Assembly: GCA_902477645.1 (NCBI GenBank)
Contig: CABSIA010000117.1
Span: 1-9,582 of the forward strand
Direction: 5' to 3'
DNA from: an uncultured Prevotella sp.
GTDB taxonomy: Bacteria; Bacteroidota; Bacteroidia; Bacteroidales; Bacteroidaceae
DNA: 9,582 bases
Positions within the stretch are counted from its first letter, which is position 1. Each line of letters starts with the position of its first letter. Both the position numbers and the translations under genes were made by a program. This document shows, one piece after another, positions 1 through 6,586 of this stretch. The notes under the pieces are model-generated. The model worked only from the letters and a program-made list of their open reading frames with translations. It was not told the DNA's origin and searched no databases.

Positions 1-620
1 ACCTCAACAGATGACGGTAAGAAAGCCTTTGCTTTCGTTGTGCGCTCGGTGTTCCAGAAAGCCTTGTTCTCCTTATCCATTCTGGAGAGCAGTTTTTCTA
101 TTGATATGTTCCAATAAATGTCGTATGTGTTTGGAATAAAAAGGCATGCTATAGTTGCCGTATCGTAGCCGTATTTGCCGCATACGGCGTTGTCGGTAAG
201 GGCATCTGCAATGTCGGCACTGTCGAGCATCAGGTGTTTAGCCAATTCTGCCGACAGACGTTCTGTTGTCCTTACAGAAGGTACGGTAAGGTTTACGGGT
301 GTCTGCATGCCGTTTTTAAGATGCCTGAACACTACGAATGCTCCTTCGCTGGGTGATATGGCGTAGCGCCCTGTCTTTATGTGCTCGTCATAATGAGTAT
401 GCCGGGCTAAAGTAGAAAAGGCGTTCAGACCATGACGGGATGCTATTGCTGAGAGTTTTGTAGTTACAGAGTCGGCGTTGTCGTCATCGTCTATATATAC
501 GTAAGCCGTTTCTGTCTGTTTGCTCAATGGTGAGAAAAAGTAGTAGTAAACGAGTCCTGCTATAGCCAGTCCGCATATTGCGGCAGGCACGAGATATTTG
601 TACTTTGTTTTAAAATTCAT
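1..620 (-). CDS. mltG: Endolytic murein transglycosylase MltG, N-terminal part (runs off left edge)
   Basis: MltG (YceG-like family) is an inner-membrane lytic transglycosylase that cuts nascent peptidoglycan strands and so sets glycan chain length. I translated the minus strand from ATG at 620-618; the frame stays open to the window edge, giving about 206 residues. Visible features are a short basic N-terminus (MNFKTKYKY), one membrane helix at about residues 9-28 ending in YYYFF, then a periplasmic region containing KTGRYAISPSEGAF, the LysM-like part typical of this family, followed by LTVPSVRTTERLSAEL and IPNTYDIYWN. The last motif is strongly typical of MltG, in which a P(N/D)TY(E/D) motif precedes the catalytic domain. 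The catalytic Glu lies beyond the window, so activity cannot be judged. Family length is about 340-350 residues, so roughly 60% is present. It is divergent from the HAD gene and has its own -7 box at 646-653. Confidence in the family is high. Confidence 0.9.
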   Translation of the reverse strand, partial: MNFKTKYKYLVPAAICGLAIAGLVYYYFFSPLSKQTETAYVYIDDDDNADSVTTKLSAIASRHGLNAFSTLARHTHYDEHIKTGRYAISPSEGAFVVFRHLKNGMQTPVNLTVPSVRTTERLSAELAKHLMLDSADIADALTDNAVCGKYGYDTATIACLFIPNTYDIYWNISIEKLLSRMDKENKAFWNTERTTKAKAFLPSSVE

Positions 621-645
621 GATGATATGTGTCAAATATTTGGTG

Positions 646-653
646 CAAAGGTA
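646..653 (-). promoter_or_regulatory. Bacteroidota -7 box for mltG
   Basis: Read on the minus strand this is TACCTTTG, a full match to the Bacteroidota housekeeping -7 consensus TAnnTTTG. It sits 25 bases before the mltG ATG, predicting a leader of roughly 20 bases. No convincing -33 TTTG was found at the expected spacing. The leader shows no Shine-Dalgarno sequence, as usual for this phylum. Confidence 0.65.
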
Positions 654-696
654 ACAAAAAGATTGGATATGTGATAGTGGATAAGGATTTTTTTGC

Positions 697-704
697 TAAC
701 TTTG
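697..704 (+). promoter_or_regulatory. Bacteroidota -7 box for the HAD phosphatase gene
   Basis: TAACTTTG matches TAnnTTTG exactly. Only six bases (705-710) separate it from the ATG at 711, so transcription from this box would start at or within about three bases of the start codon. The mRNA would then be leaderless or nearly so. There is no clear -33 element. The match is exact but short, so a chance occurrence is possible. Confidence 0.5.
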
Positions 705-710
705 TGCTAT

Positions 711-1346
711 ATGGAATACAAGACATATATTTTCGACCTCGACGGCACGTTGCTTGACACATTGGGCGACCTTGCCGCAAGCTGCAACTATGCCCTTAGG
801 AGTTGCGGAATGCCTGAGCGTACAATTGATGAGGTGCGCCGTTTTGTTGGTAATGGTGTCAGAAAGCTTATGGTGAGGGCTGTACCAGAAGGAGAGGCAA
901 ATCCTGATTTTGAGCATGCCTTGGCAGTGTTCCGCAGCCATTACTTGGAGCACAATCTTGATACCACGAAACCTTATCCCGGTATCTTGAATATGTTGGA
1001 AAGACTACGCAATGGAGGTGCGGATATTGCTGTTGTAAGCAACAAGTTTTATGCGGCTACGCAAGAACTTGTCGCACATTTTTTCGGTGACTATGTGAAG
1101 GTGGCTATTGGAGAAAGGGAAAATATTAGGAAGAAACCTGCTCCTGATACTGTTCTTGAAGCAATGTGCCAGCTTGGTGTAGATAAAGACGGTGCTGTAT
1201 ATATTGGTGACAGCGATGTTGACATTGAGACAGCACGTAATGTCGGCATACCATGTATTAGCGTGCTGTGGGGATTCCGTGACAGAGAATTCCTTGTTGC
1301 TCATGGAGCAACGAGGTTTGCGTCTTGTGCGGAAGAAATAATATAA
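711..1346 (+). CDS. gph: HAD-superfamily phosphatase, phosphoglycolate phosphatase (Gph)-like
   Basis: This 211-residue protein of the haloacid dehalogenase superfamily probably hydrolyses small phosphomonoesters in the cytoplasm; 2-phosphoglycolate is the usual assignment, but the substrate cannot be read from sequence. All four HAD motifs are present: motif I FDLDGTLLDT with nucleophile Asp9 and general acid Asp11; motif II VVSNK with Ser110; the motif III lysine in RKKPAPD (141-147); and motif IV YIGDSDVDIETA (164-175) with metal-binding acidic residues. The helical insert between motif I and motif II is a C1-type cap, as in Gph and PpaX. Length is normal. I chose ATG at 711 because motif I follows at residue 8; an upstream in-frame TTG at 693 would add six residues but lies inside the promoter box region. 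The gene is monocistronic, divergent from mltG, and ends three bases before an inverted repeat. Alternative names would be PpaX-like or generic HAD-IA hydrolase. Confidence 0.88.
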   Translation: MEYKTYIFDLDGTLLDTLGDLAASCNYALRSCGMPERTIDEVRRFVGNGVRKLMVRAVPEGEANPDFEHALAVFRSHYLEHNLDTTKPYPGILNMLERLRNGGADIAVVSNKFYAATQELVAHFFGDYVKVAIGERENIRKKPAPDTVLEAMCQLGVDKDGAVYIGDSDVDIETARNVGIPCISVLWGFRDREFLVAHGATRFASCAEEII

Positions 1347-1349
1347 AAA

Positions 1350-1474
1350 GCCTCACCCCCAACCCCTCCCCAAAAGGAAGGGGAGTAATATGACTAATTG
1401 ATTTTGTATTACTAAATGTTCATTCAATAAAGCTAATTGCTCCACTCCCTTTTGGGGAGGGGTGGGGCTGAGGC
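1350..1474. repeat. Inverted-repeat intergenic element, likely bidirectional terminator
   Basis: The left arm (1350-1386) starts GCCTCACCCCCAACCCC. The right arm (1444-1474), read on the other strand, starts GCCTCAGCCCCACCCC, and the match continues through CTCCCCAAAAGG with small gaps. An AT-rich core (1387-1443) separates the arms and contains CTAATTG twice (1394-1400 and 1433-1439). Each arm can also form its own hairpin: CTCCCC 1366-1371 with GGGGAG 1380-1385, and CTCCC 1445-1449 with GGGAG 1455-1459. The element fills almost all of the 134-base gap between two convergent genes. Similar C-rich palindromes are, to my recollection, repeated in Bacteroidota genomes, so it may be a dispersed REP- or MITE-like element doing terminator duty. 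No transposase is linked to it. Confidence 0.75.
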
Positions 1475-1480
1475 TGGTTT

Positions 1481-2557
1481 CTACAGGCATCCCTTTGTCG
1501 ACGGCAACTCAAAGTGATAAATGTCTCTTCGTACTGCCATTTTCAATGCTCTTGCCAAGGCTTTGAATATTCCCTCTATCTTGTGATGCTCGTTCTGTCC
1601 CTCAGCCTTTATGTTGAGGTTCATGCGTGCTGCATCGCTAAGGCTTTTGAAAAAGTGCAGGAACATCTCTGTAGGCATGTCGCCGACTTTTTCTCTTTTA
1701 AAATCCGCATCCCATACAAGCCATGGCCTGCCTCCAAAGTCGAGTGCGACTTGGCACAGACAATCATCCATGGGCAGACAATATCCGTAGCGCTCTACGC
1801 CTCGCTTGTCGCCAAGAGCCTTCAGCAGGCATTCGCCGAGAGCCAATGCCGTATCTTCAATGGTGTGGTGCTCATCTACATTCAGGTCGCCTTTTGTATG
1901 TATGTGCAAATCCATCATGCCGTGCTTTCCTATTTGCTCAAGCATGTGGTCAAAGAAACCGAGACCGGTATTGATGTCACAATGTCCGGAGCCGTCAATG
2001 TTCAGGCGTATTTCTATGTCAGTCTCCTTTGTTGTGCGCTTTACATTTGCAGTCCGCTCGCCGGCAAACAATATCTCTGCAATCTTGTCCCATGTCATTC
2101 CGTCACGTCCAAGTATCAGAGCCTTGCAGCCAAGATTTTTTGCAAGCTCGGCATCCGTTTCCCTGTCGCCTATCACGTAGCTGTTTTGCAAATCGTAGTC
2201 AGGATTACCGATATATTCAGTCAGCATGCCTGTTCCCGGTTTGCGCATGGGTGAGTTGTCGTGAGGAAAATGCCGGTCAATCTTTATATCGTTAAACTTG
2301 ATGCCCTCGTCCTCCAGAGCTTGGAGAATGAAATTGTGTACAGGCCAGAAAGTATGCTCGGGAAAACTGTCTGTGCCAAGTCCGTCCTGATTGCTCACCA
2401 TTACGAGGCGGAAGTCAAGATGCAGGCTTATGAAACCAAGATTACGGAACATTCCCTCTGTAAACCTCAGTTTGTCGAAAGCATCAATCTGCTCGTCTTC
2501 GGGTTCTCTTATCAGTGTACCGTCGCGGTCGATAAAAAGTATGCGTTGTTTACTCAT
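1481..2557 (-). CDS. hisB: Bifunctional histidinol-phosphatase / imidazoleglycerol-phosphate dehydratase
   Basis: HisB catalyses two steps of cytoplasmic histidine synthesis: dehydration of imidazoleglycerol phosphate and dephosphorylation of histidinol phosphate. At 358 residues it is the full fused form. Residues 1-165 are a HAD-IIIA phosphatase with FIDRDGTL (nucleophile Asp10, Asp12), VSNQDGLG, RKPGTGML and YVIGDRETDAELAKNLG. Residues 176-358 are the dehydratase, with GLGFFDHMLEQIGKH, the metal-binding repeats DEHHTIED (228-235) and NEHHKIEG (322-329), and the usual end LPSTKG. The phosphatase loop that binds structural zinc in E. coli HisB (Cys-x-His...Cys-x-Cys) reads DRHFPHDNSPMRKP here, so only the His remains. 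The ATG at 2557-2555 lies inside the end of the upstream membrane-protein gene (8-base overlap), which suggests translational coupling. No other his gene is in the window. Identification is secure. Confidence 0.96.
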   Translation of the reverse strand: MSKQRILFIDRDGTLIREPEDEQIDAFDKLRFTEGMFRNLGFISLHLDFRLVMVSNQDGLGTDSFPEHTFWPVHNFILQALEDEGIKFNDIKIDRHFPHDNSPMRKPGTGMLTEYIGNPDYDLQNSYVIGDRETDAELAKNLGCKALILGRDGMTWDKIAEILFAGERTANVKRTTKETDIEIRLNIDGSGHCDINTGLGFFDHMLEQIGKHGMMDLHIHTKGDLNVDEHHTIEDTALALGECLLKALGDKRGVERYGYCLPMDDCLCQVALDFGGRPWLVWDADFKREKVGDMPTEMFLHFFKSLSDAARMNLNIKAEGQNEHHKIEGIFKALARALKMAVRRDIYHFELPSTKGCL

Positions 2558-3401
2558 TGGTCTGTCGGTTTGTCAGTTTTTTATCGTGTTTATACTTTAT
2601 GTTTCCGTAGGCATAATACATGGCAATGTGTGCCCATATAGCTATATATGCAATAAGGAAAGACGATAGAACAGAGGCGAGGTAATACAAAGGAATGAAA
2701 TAAGACGGCAGGCCATTCTCGTCGCCCAATATCATAGAGCCCATGTTGGCTGCATTAGCTATGCCGAGAGTCAGTGGCACGGCGAGGATGGGGATTAACA
2801 CTATTGTGCAGATGATGCCCAGCAGCAGGTTAATCATAAATAAGAAGCCCCACGATTTCATGCCTGTCATGTATGGCTTGCCGAATATGCTGCCAAATGT
2901 GGTGTCGTTACCGTAAATATAATTCATGCACGAATATGCTGTTGGCAGCAGTGTGACACCCATTATTATTATAATTACACCGCAAGCTATCAAGGCGTAG
3001 CTCATAGTATTTGTGCTGCCTGCCGACAATGCCCAATTGTTTGTCAAGACGAATATTGCCGACAAAATCATAACCGCCAGAACGGTTATGCCCAACAGCA
3101 GAAGACTTACCCAAATGAGGCGTTTAACGTTATGCTTTAACTTCTTGCCATTCAGCATAGTAGCTACTTTTCCAAAAAGTAAAGCATTAGCTGTTACTGT
3201 GGCCAGACATATTATGAGTTTCAGCACCATGTCTTTTACCTCGTTGCCATCTGTGATTGGCAGGGCGGCTGCCGCTAAAGCGTAAATAAGAGCTGGCAAC
3301 CATGTGTTGCAGATTATGGTTTTGGCATTGTTGCATACTGTGTCAAGCGCACTCTTTAAGCACGCAGACAAGCTACGCGATTTGTAAAGTTCCTGTTCCA
3401 T
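2550..3401 (-). CDS. Six-helix inner-membrane protein of unknown function
   Basis: I do not recognise this 283-residue protein. It is strongly hydrophobic, with about six predicted membrane segments at residues 29-49, 58-78, 94-119, 134-155, 183-213 and 235-263. The N-terminal 28 residues are polar and soluble (MEQELYKSRSLSACLKSAL...), and the tail after 264 is basic (KYKHDKKLTNRQ), which suggests both ends are cytoplasmic. The loop NYIYGNDTTFGSIFGKPYMTGMKS between segments 4 and 5 stands out as possibly functional. No transporter signature, ATP-binding motif or charged residue pattern inside the helices is evident. It starts three bases after the methyltransferase stop codon, and its last eight bases contain the hisB start, so it sits in the middle of a probable three-gene transcript. 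A link to histidine synthesis is only inferred from position. That it is a real gene is well supported by its length, tight packing and membrane-protein composition. Confidence 0.8.
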   Translation of the reverse strand: MEQELYKSRSLSACLKSALDTVCNNAKTIICNTWLPALIYALAAAALPITDGNEVKDMVLKLIICLATVTANALLFGKVATMLNGKKLKHNVKRLIWVSLLLLGITVLAVMILSAIFVLTNNWALSAGSTNTMSYALIACGVIIIIMGVTLLPTAYSCMNYIYGNDTTFGSIFGKPYMTGMKSWGFLFMINLLLGIICTIVLIPILAVPLTLGIANAANMGSMILGDENGLPSYFIPLYYLASVLSSFLIAYIAIWAHIAMYYAYGNIKYKHDKKLTNRQTNE

Positions 3402-3404
3402 GTT

Positions 3405-4169
3405 TTATATTTTATTTCTTCTTCTAAACTCAGAGCATGTTATGGCTGTTGCTATTGCCACATTCAGGCTTTCAGCCTTGTCAGCAGATATTGAGAAGTT
3501 GGGTATCAGCAACCGTCTGTTTACCAGTCTCCTAACATTCTCGCTTATGCCGTTTCCCTCATTTCCCATAACGATTATTCCATGGTTTGAAAGCTCTGAC
3601 GAGTAAATATCGTTTCCGTCGAGTAGGGTGCCATATACTGGCACATTGTCAGATAGCGGGGAAAGCATTTCTGTAAGGTTAGTGTAAATTATATTTACCC
3701 TTGCTATGCTGCCCATGGTTGCCTGAACCACCTTGGGATTATAGGCATCAGCAGTGTCGTGGCTGCAATAAATGTTCTCTATGCCAAACCAGTCGGCTAT
3801 GCGTATAATGGTTCCGAGATTGCCGGGATTTTGTACACCGTCGAGAGCCAGTGCAAGTTTTTTGCCTGCCTCATTAATAGCCTCGTGGTGGCATTTGGGA
3901 ATTTCAAAAACTGCCAACACCTGTTGTGGTGTCTGAAGAAAGCTGATGCGGCGCAGCTCTTCTTCGCTTACTTTGATAGTCTCAACATCAGGGATGATGT
4001 CAGAAGCTTTATAAAACCACTCATCTGTGCCGGCAACGAGCCGTGGGCGCATTGTGGCGAGCAAATCGCCGACAACCTTCGGCCCCTCAGCTACAAAAAC
4101 GCCTTCGGCTGTGCGGTTTTTCTTCATTTCCAGCGAGCGTATGTACTTTATCTTTGCCTTTGAAATCAT
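3405..4169 (-). CDS. SpoU/TrmH-family RNA 2'-O-ribose methyltransferase
   Basis: This 254-residue SPOUT-class enzyme transfers a methyl group from S-adenosylmethionine to the 2'-OH of a ribose in tRNA or rRNA; which RNA and position cannot be told. The N-terminal part (about 5-90) is the SpoU substrate-binding domain, with VFVAEGPKVVGDLL typical of it. The C-terminal part (about 105-248) is the trefoil-knot catalytic domain with all three family motifs: motif 1 LDGVQNPGNLGTIIRIADW (Asn114, Arg123), motif 2 IVMGNEGNGIS, and motif 3 AESLNVAIATAI. Length is normal for the RlmB/TrmH-like group. The ATG at 4169-4167 is supported by a -7 box 19 bases upstream. It is the first gene of a tight unit with the membrane protein and hisB, and is divergent from tamL. 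The specific names rlmB or trmH would be guesses. Confidence 0.92.
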   Translation of the reverse strand: MISKAKIKYIRSLEMKKNRTAEGVFVAEGPKVVGDLLATMRPRLVAGTDEWFYKASDIIPDVETIKVSEEELRRISFLQTPQQVLAVFEIPKCHHEAINEAGKKLALALDGVQNPGNLGTIIRIADWFGIENIYCSHDTADAYNPKVVQATMGSIARVNIIYTNLTEMLSPLSDNVPVYGTLLDGNDIYSSELSNHGIIVMGNEGNGISENVRRLVNRRLLIPNFSISADKAESLNVAIATAITCSEFRRRNKI

Positions 4170-4188
4170 CTTGTGAAATTATTTCTTG

Positions 4189-4196
4189 CAAAGGTA
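4189..4196 (-). promoter_or_regulatory. Bacteroidota -7 box for the spoU-membrane protein-hisB unit
   Basis: TACCTTTG on the minus strand is an exact TAnnTTTG match, 19 bases before the methyltransferase ATG. It predicts a leader of about 15 bases. It faces away from the tamL box at 4219-4226, with only 22 bases between the two. Confidence 0.65.
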
Positions 4197-4218
4197 GCAA
4201 TTATTTAGTTCTTTTTTG

Positions 4219-4226
4219 TAACTTTG
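4219..4226 (+). promoter_or_regulatory. Bacteroidota -7 box for tamL
   Basis: TAACTTTG is an exact TAnnTTTG match 20 bases before the proposed TTG start at 4247. It predicts transcription from about 4230-4233 and so supports a start well downstream of the longest possible open frame, which would begin inside the methyltransferase gene at 4043. The expected -33 position (about 4195-4199) falls on the oppositely oriented -7 box. Confidence 0.65.
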
Positions 4227-4246
4227 CCGAACAAATTTATATTCTG

Positions 4247-6445
4247 TTGAAATTTATTAAGCATTACATACTCTTTTCTGTGTTTGCGCTGTTGTCGGCA
4301 TGCTCCGGTACGAAGTTCGTGCCGGAGGGTAGTTATTTGCTCGACAAGGTGGCTGTTAAGTCTGAGCTTGAGGGGTTCGATGTCGAGCCTCTTGTGCCGT
4401 ATGTGAGCCAGAAGGCCAACTCCAAGTGGTTCTCGCTGTTCAAAATTCCGTTGGCTACCTATTCTCTGTCAGGGCGTGACACAACAAAATGGCTAAACCG
4501 CACTTTACAGAATATTGGCGAGGAACCTGTCATTTATGACACTTTGAAGACAAAAGCCTCAACCGGTGCATTGCGTCAGGCAATGCAAAATTTGGGATAT
4601 ATGCACGCTGACGTAGATGTAGAGACAAAAACCAAAGGAAAGCGTATCAGCGTGAGCTATTTGCTGAAACCGGGAGAGCAATATACGCTCGGAACAATAA
4701 AATACGTAATCGAGGACGACAGCATTGCGTCGTTGCTGAAGGACGATAAAAAATCGCTGCTCAAGCGGGGAGCGCCTTTTACGGTCAACAAACTTGACGC
4801 CGAGCGGCAGAGAATTACGACAATGCTTATGAATAACGGCTATTACCGTTTCCATAAAGATTTTATAAACTTCAGCGCTGACTCGTCACGCCACAGCAGC
4901 GACATCAACGTTACCCTGCACCTTGCCAAATACAGGGAAAACAACAATTCGCCCGAGACTTTGCATCCGTGCTATCGGATAAATTCTGTTAACTATCTGC
5001 CTGGCGACAACGACAACCTTCATCTTCGCAAAAAGACTCTTCTCTATAGCACCGCTATAAAATCCGGCGACCGTTTCTCTTCGGCTGCGTTGCAGAAAAC
5101 GTATAACAACTTCGCACGACTGAAAGCTGTAAGATATACAAACATCCGCTTTAGCGAGCTTCCTGACACATCGCTGCTCGACTGCAATATACAACTAAGC
5201 ACCAACAAGCCGCATTCAATCTCGTTTCAGCCCGAGGGAACCAACACTGCCGGCGATCTTGGCGCGGCAGCATCGCTGACATACGAGAACAGAAATATTT
5301 TCAGGGGAAGCGAGACTCTGAGCCTTGAGCTGCGCGGAGCTTTCGAGGCCATTACAGGACTTGAGGGATATCAGAATCAGGACTACGAGGAATACAACGT
5401 TGAGGCAAAGTTGCAGTTCCCACGCTTTGTGGCACCTTTCCTGTCAAGAACTTTCAGACGCCGCAGCATGGCCTCGTCGGAGCTTTCTGTGTCGTGGAAC
5501 CTTCAGAACCGTCCCGAGTTCCACCGAAGGGTCTTTTCTACAGCATGGCGATACAGATGGGCAGAGCCACACCACAATCTCAGCTACCGTTTCGACCTGC
5601 TCGACCTTAATTATGTTTATATGCCATGGATAAGCGCCACGTTCAAACACGACTATCTTGACAGCGTGAGCAACCGCAACGCCATTCTTCGGTATAACTA
5701 TGAAGACCTTTTCATTATGAAAATGGGATTTGGACTTAGCTACAATTCTGAAAGTCTTGCCATGAGACTCAATTTCGAGTCGGCTGGCAATCTGCTTGAC
5801 GCGGTGGCAAACGTAGCGTCGTTCAAAAAAAACAAAGACGGGCAGCACACTCTGTTTAATATAGCATACGCGCAATATGTGAAGTTCGATTTCGACTGTA
5901 CGCACCTGATCCGTTTCGACACACACAACGTGCTTGCGCTTCATGGTGCCATAGGCATAGCATATCCATACGGCAACAGCAGCGTGTTGCCATTCGAGAA
6001 ACGGTATTTCTCGGGTGGCGCAAACTCGGTAAGGGGATGGGGCGTGAGAGAGCTTGGGCCGGGACGGTTTAAGGGCACCGACGGACGAATAGACTTTATA
6101 AACCAGACTGGCGACATGAAGCTCGACTTCAGCGCAGAATACCGCACATTCCTTTTCTGGAAATTTGACGGTGCCGCATTTATCGATGCCGGAAACATCT
6201 GGACGCTGCGCCAGTATGCCGAACAGCCTGGCGGACAGTTCAAGCTGTCAGAGTTTTATAAGCAGATAGCCGTGGCATACGGTGTTGGACTGCGTCTTAA
6301 TTTCGGCTATTTTATCTTACGTTTCGACATGGGTATGAAAGCTATAAACCCTGCATACGAGACCAGGCGCGAGCATTATGCCATACTGAATCCAAAGTTT
6401 AGCCGCGACTTCTCTTTCCACTTTGCCGTTGGCATGCCGTTCTGA
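4247..6445 (+). CDS. tamL: TamL-type Omp85 outer-membrane assembly lipoprotein (BamA/TamA family)
   Basis: Omp85-family protein expected in the outer membrane, where TamA-like members help insert or transport envelope components. From TTG at 4247 it has 732 residues. The first 19 form a lipoprotein signal, MKFIKHYILFSVFALLSAC, with lipobox LSAC and lipidated Cys19; a TamA homologue with a lipid anchor is the Bacteroidota variant TamL. Residues about 24-320 form the periplasmic POTRA region: repeats are recognisable near 146-210 (YTLGTIKYV...NNGYYRF) and 243-320 (YRINSVNYL...). The beta-barrel spans about 320-732. It contains FSGGANSVRGWGVRELGPG with the conserved loop-6 VRGW (about 595-598), and ends in FSFHFAVGMPF with the terminal Phe expected of outer-membrane barrels. 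The open frame extends upstream without a stop to 4043, but that part is antisense to the methyltransferase and lies before the promoter. No ATG is available near the signal peptide, so TTG is the best start. A plain BamA paralogue is the alternative. Confidence 0.87.
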   Translation: MKFIKHYILFSVFALLSACSGTKFVPEGSYLLDKVAVKSELEGFDVEPLVPYVSQKANSKWFSLFKIPLATYSLSGRDTTKWLNRTLQNIGEEPVIYDTLKTKASTGALRQAMQNLGYMHADVDVETKTKGKRISVSYLLKPGEQYTLGTIKYVIEDDSIASLLKDDKKSLLKRGAPFTVNKLDAERQRITTMLMNNGYYRFHKDFINFSADSSRHSSDINVTLHLAKYRENNNSPETLHPCYRINSVNYLPGDNDNLHLRKKTLLYSTAIKSGDRFSSAALQKTYNNFARLKAVRYTNIRFSELPDTSLLDCNIQLSTNKPHSISFQPEGTNTAGDLGAAASLTYENRNIFRGSETLSLELRGAFEAITGLEGYQNQDYEEYNVEAKLQFPRFVAPFLSRTFRRRSMASSELSVSWNLQNRPEFHRRVFSTAWRYRWAEPHHNLSYRFDLLDLNYVYMPWISATFKHDYLDSVSNRNAILRYNYEDLFIMKMGFGLSYNSESLAMRLNFESAGNLLDAVANVASFKKNKDGQHTLFNIAYAQYVKFDFDCTHLIRFDTHNVLALHGAIGIAYPYGNSSVLPFEKRYFSGGANSVRGWGVRELGPGRFKGTDGRIDFINQTGDMKLDFSAEYRTFLFWKFDGAAFIDAGNIWTLRQYAEQPGGQFKLSEFYKQIAVAYGVGLRLNFGYFILRFDMGMKAINPAYETRREHYAILNPKFSRDFSFHFAVGMPF

Positions 6446-6526
6446 TGCGCATGATTTTTTTCCCTGACACAAACAGATTTTTCTGCTGTGACATACTTGA
6501 AGAATGTATGTGGGGGGCGATGGCTG

Positions 6527-6586
6527 ATGCAGCCGCTTGCAAGTGCCATCGAAAGCGTTTGCGATGGCACTTGCAAGCGGCTGCAT
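6527..6586 (+). terminator. Perfect 25-bp hairpin followed by TTTTT, probable tamL terminator
   Basis: Arm 6527-6551 (begins ATGCAGCCGCTTGCAAG) is perfectly complementary to 6562-6586, with a 10-base spacer AAAGCGTTTG that can itself pair as AAA/TTT. Five T residues (6586-6590) follow the stem. It lies 81 bases after the tamL stop, so it can act as an intrinsic terminator. The stem is much longer than a usual terminator, and each arm contains the small palindrome CTTGCAAG. TGGGGGG occurs on both sides in the same orientation (6511-6517 and 6590-6596). A dispersed palindromic repeat that also terminates transcription is therefore possible. Confidence 0.7.

Noticed and set aside
1514..2254. A 246-codon open frame on the plus strand opposite hisB.
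   Set aside because: It is fully antisense to a secure hisB, has a composition rich in Cys and His from reversed codons, no promoter box, and matches no family I know.
4043..4246. Extended N-terminus of the tamL frame.
   Set aside because: It overlaps the methyltransferase gene on the opposite strand, lies upstream of the -7 box, and would bury the lipoprotein signal peptide inside the protein.
5825..5833. A_AAA_AAC slippery heptamer in tamL, a possible -1 frameshift site.
   Set aside because: The -1 frame meets a TAA within about ten codons, and the product would lack the last third of the barrel. The run simply encodes Lys-Lys-Asn.
5444..5944. A 166-codon open frame on the minus strand inside tamL.
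   Set aside because: Antisense to the conserved beta-barrel coding region; the translation has no recognisable motif and no upstream signal.
6465..6489. Weak hairpin CACA..CAGA-TTTT-TCTG..TGTG just after tamL.
   Set aside because: Two 4-bp stems split by an internal loop; far weaker than the 25-bp hairpin downstream and likely chance.
6527..6586. Possible integron attC, dif or phage attachment site at the 25-bp palindrome.
   Set aside because: It lacks the core-site sequences of attC and the dif pattern, and there is no integrase or cassette gene nearby.
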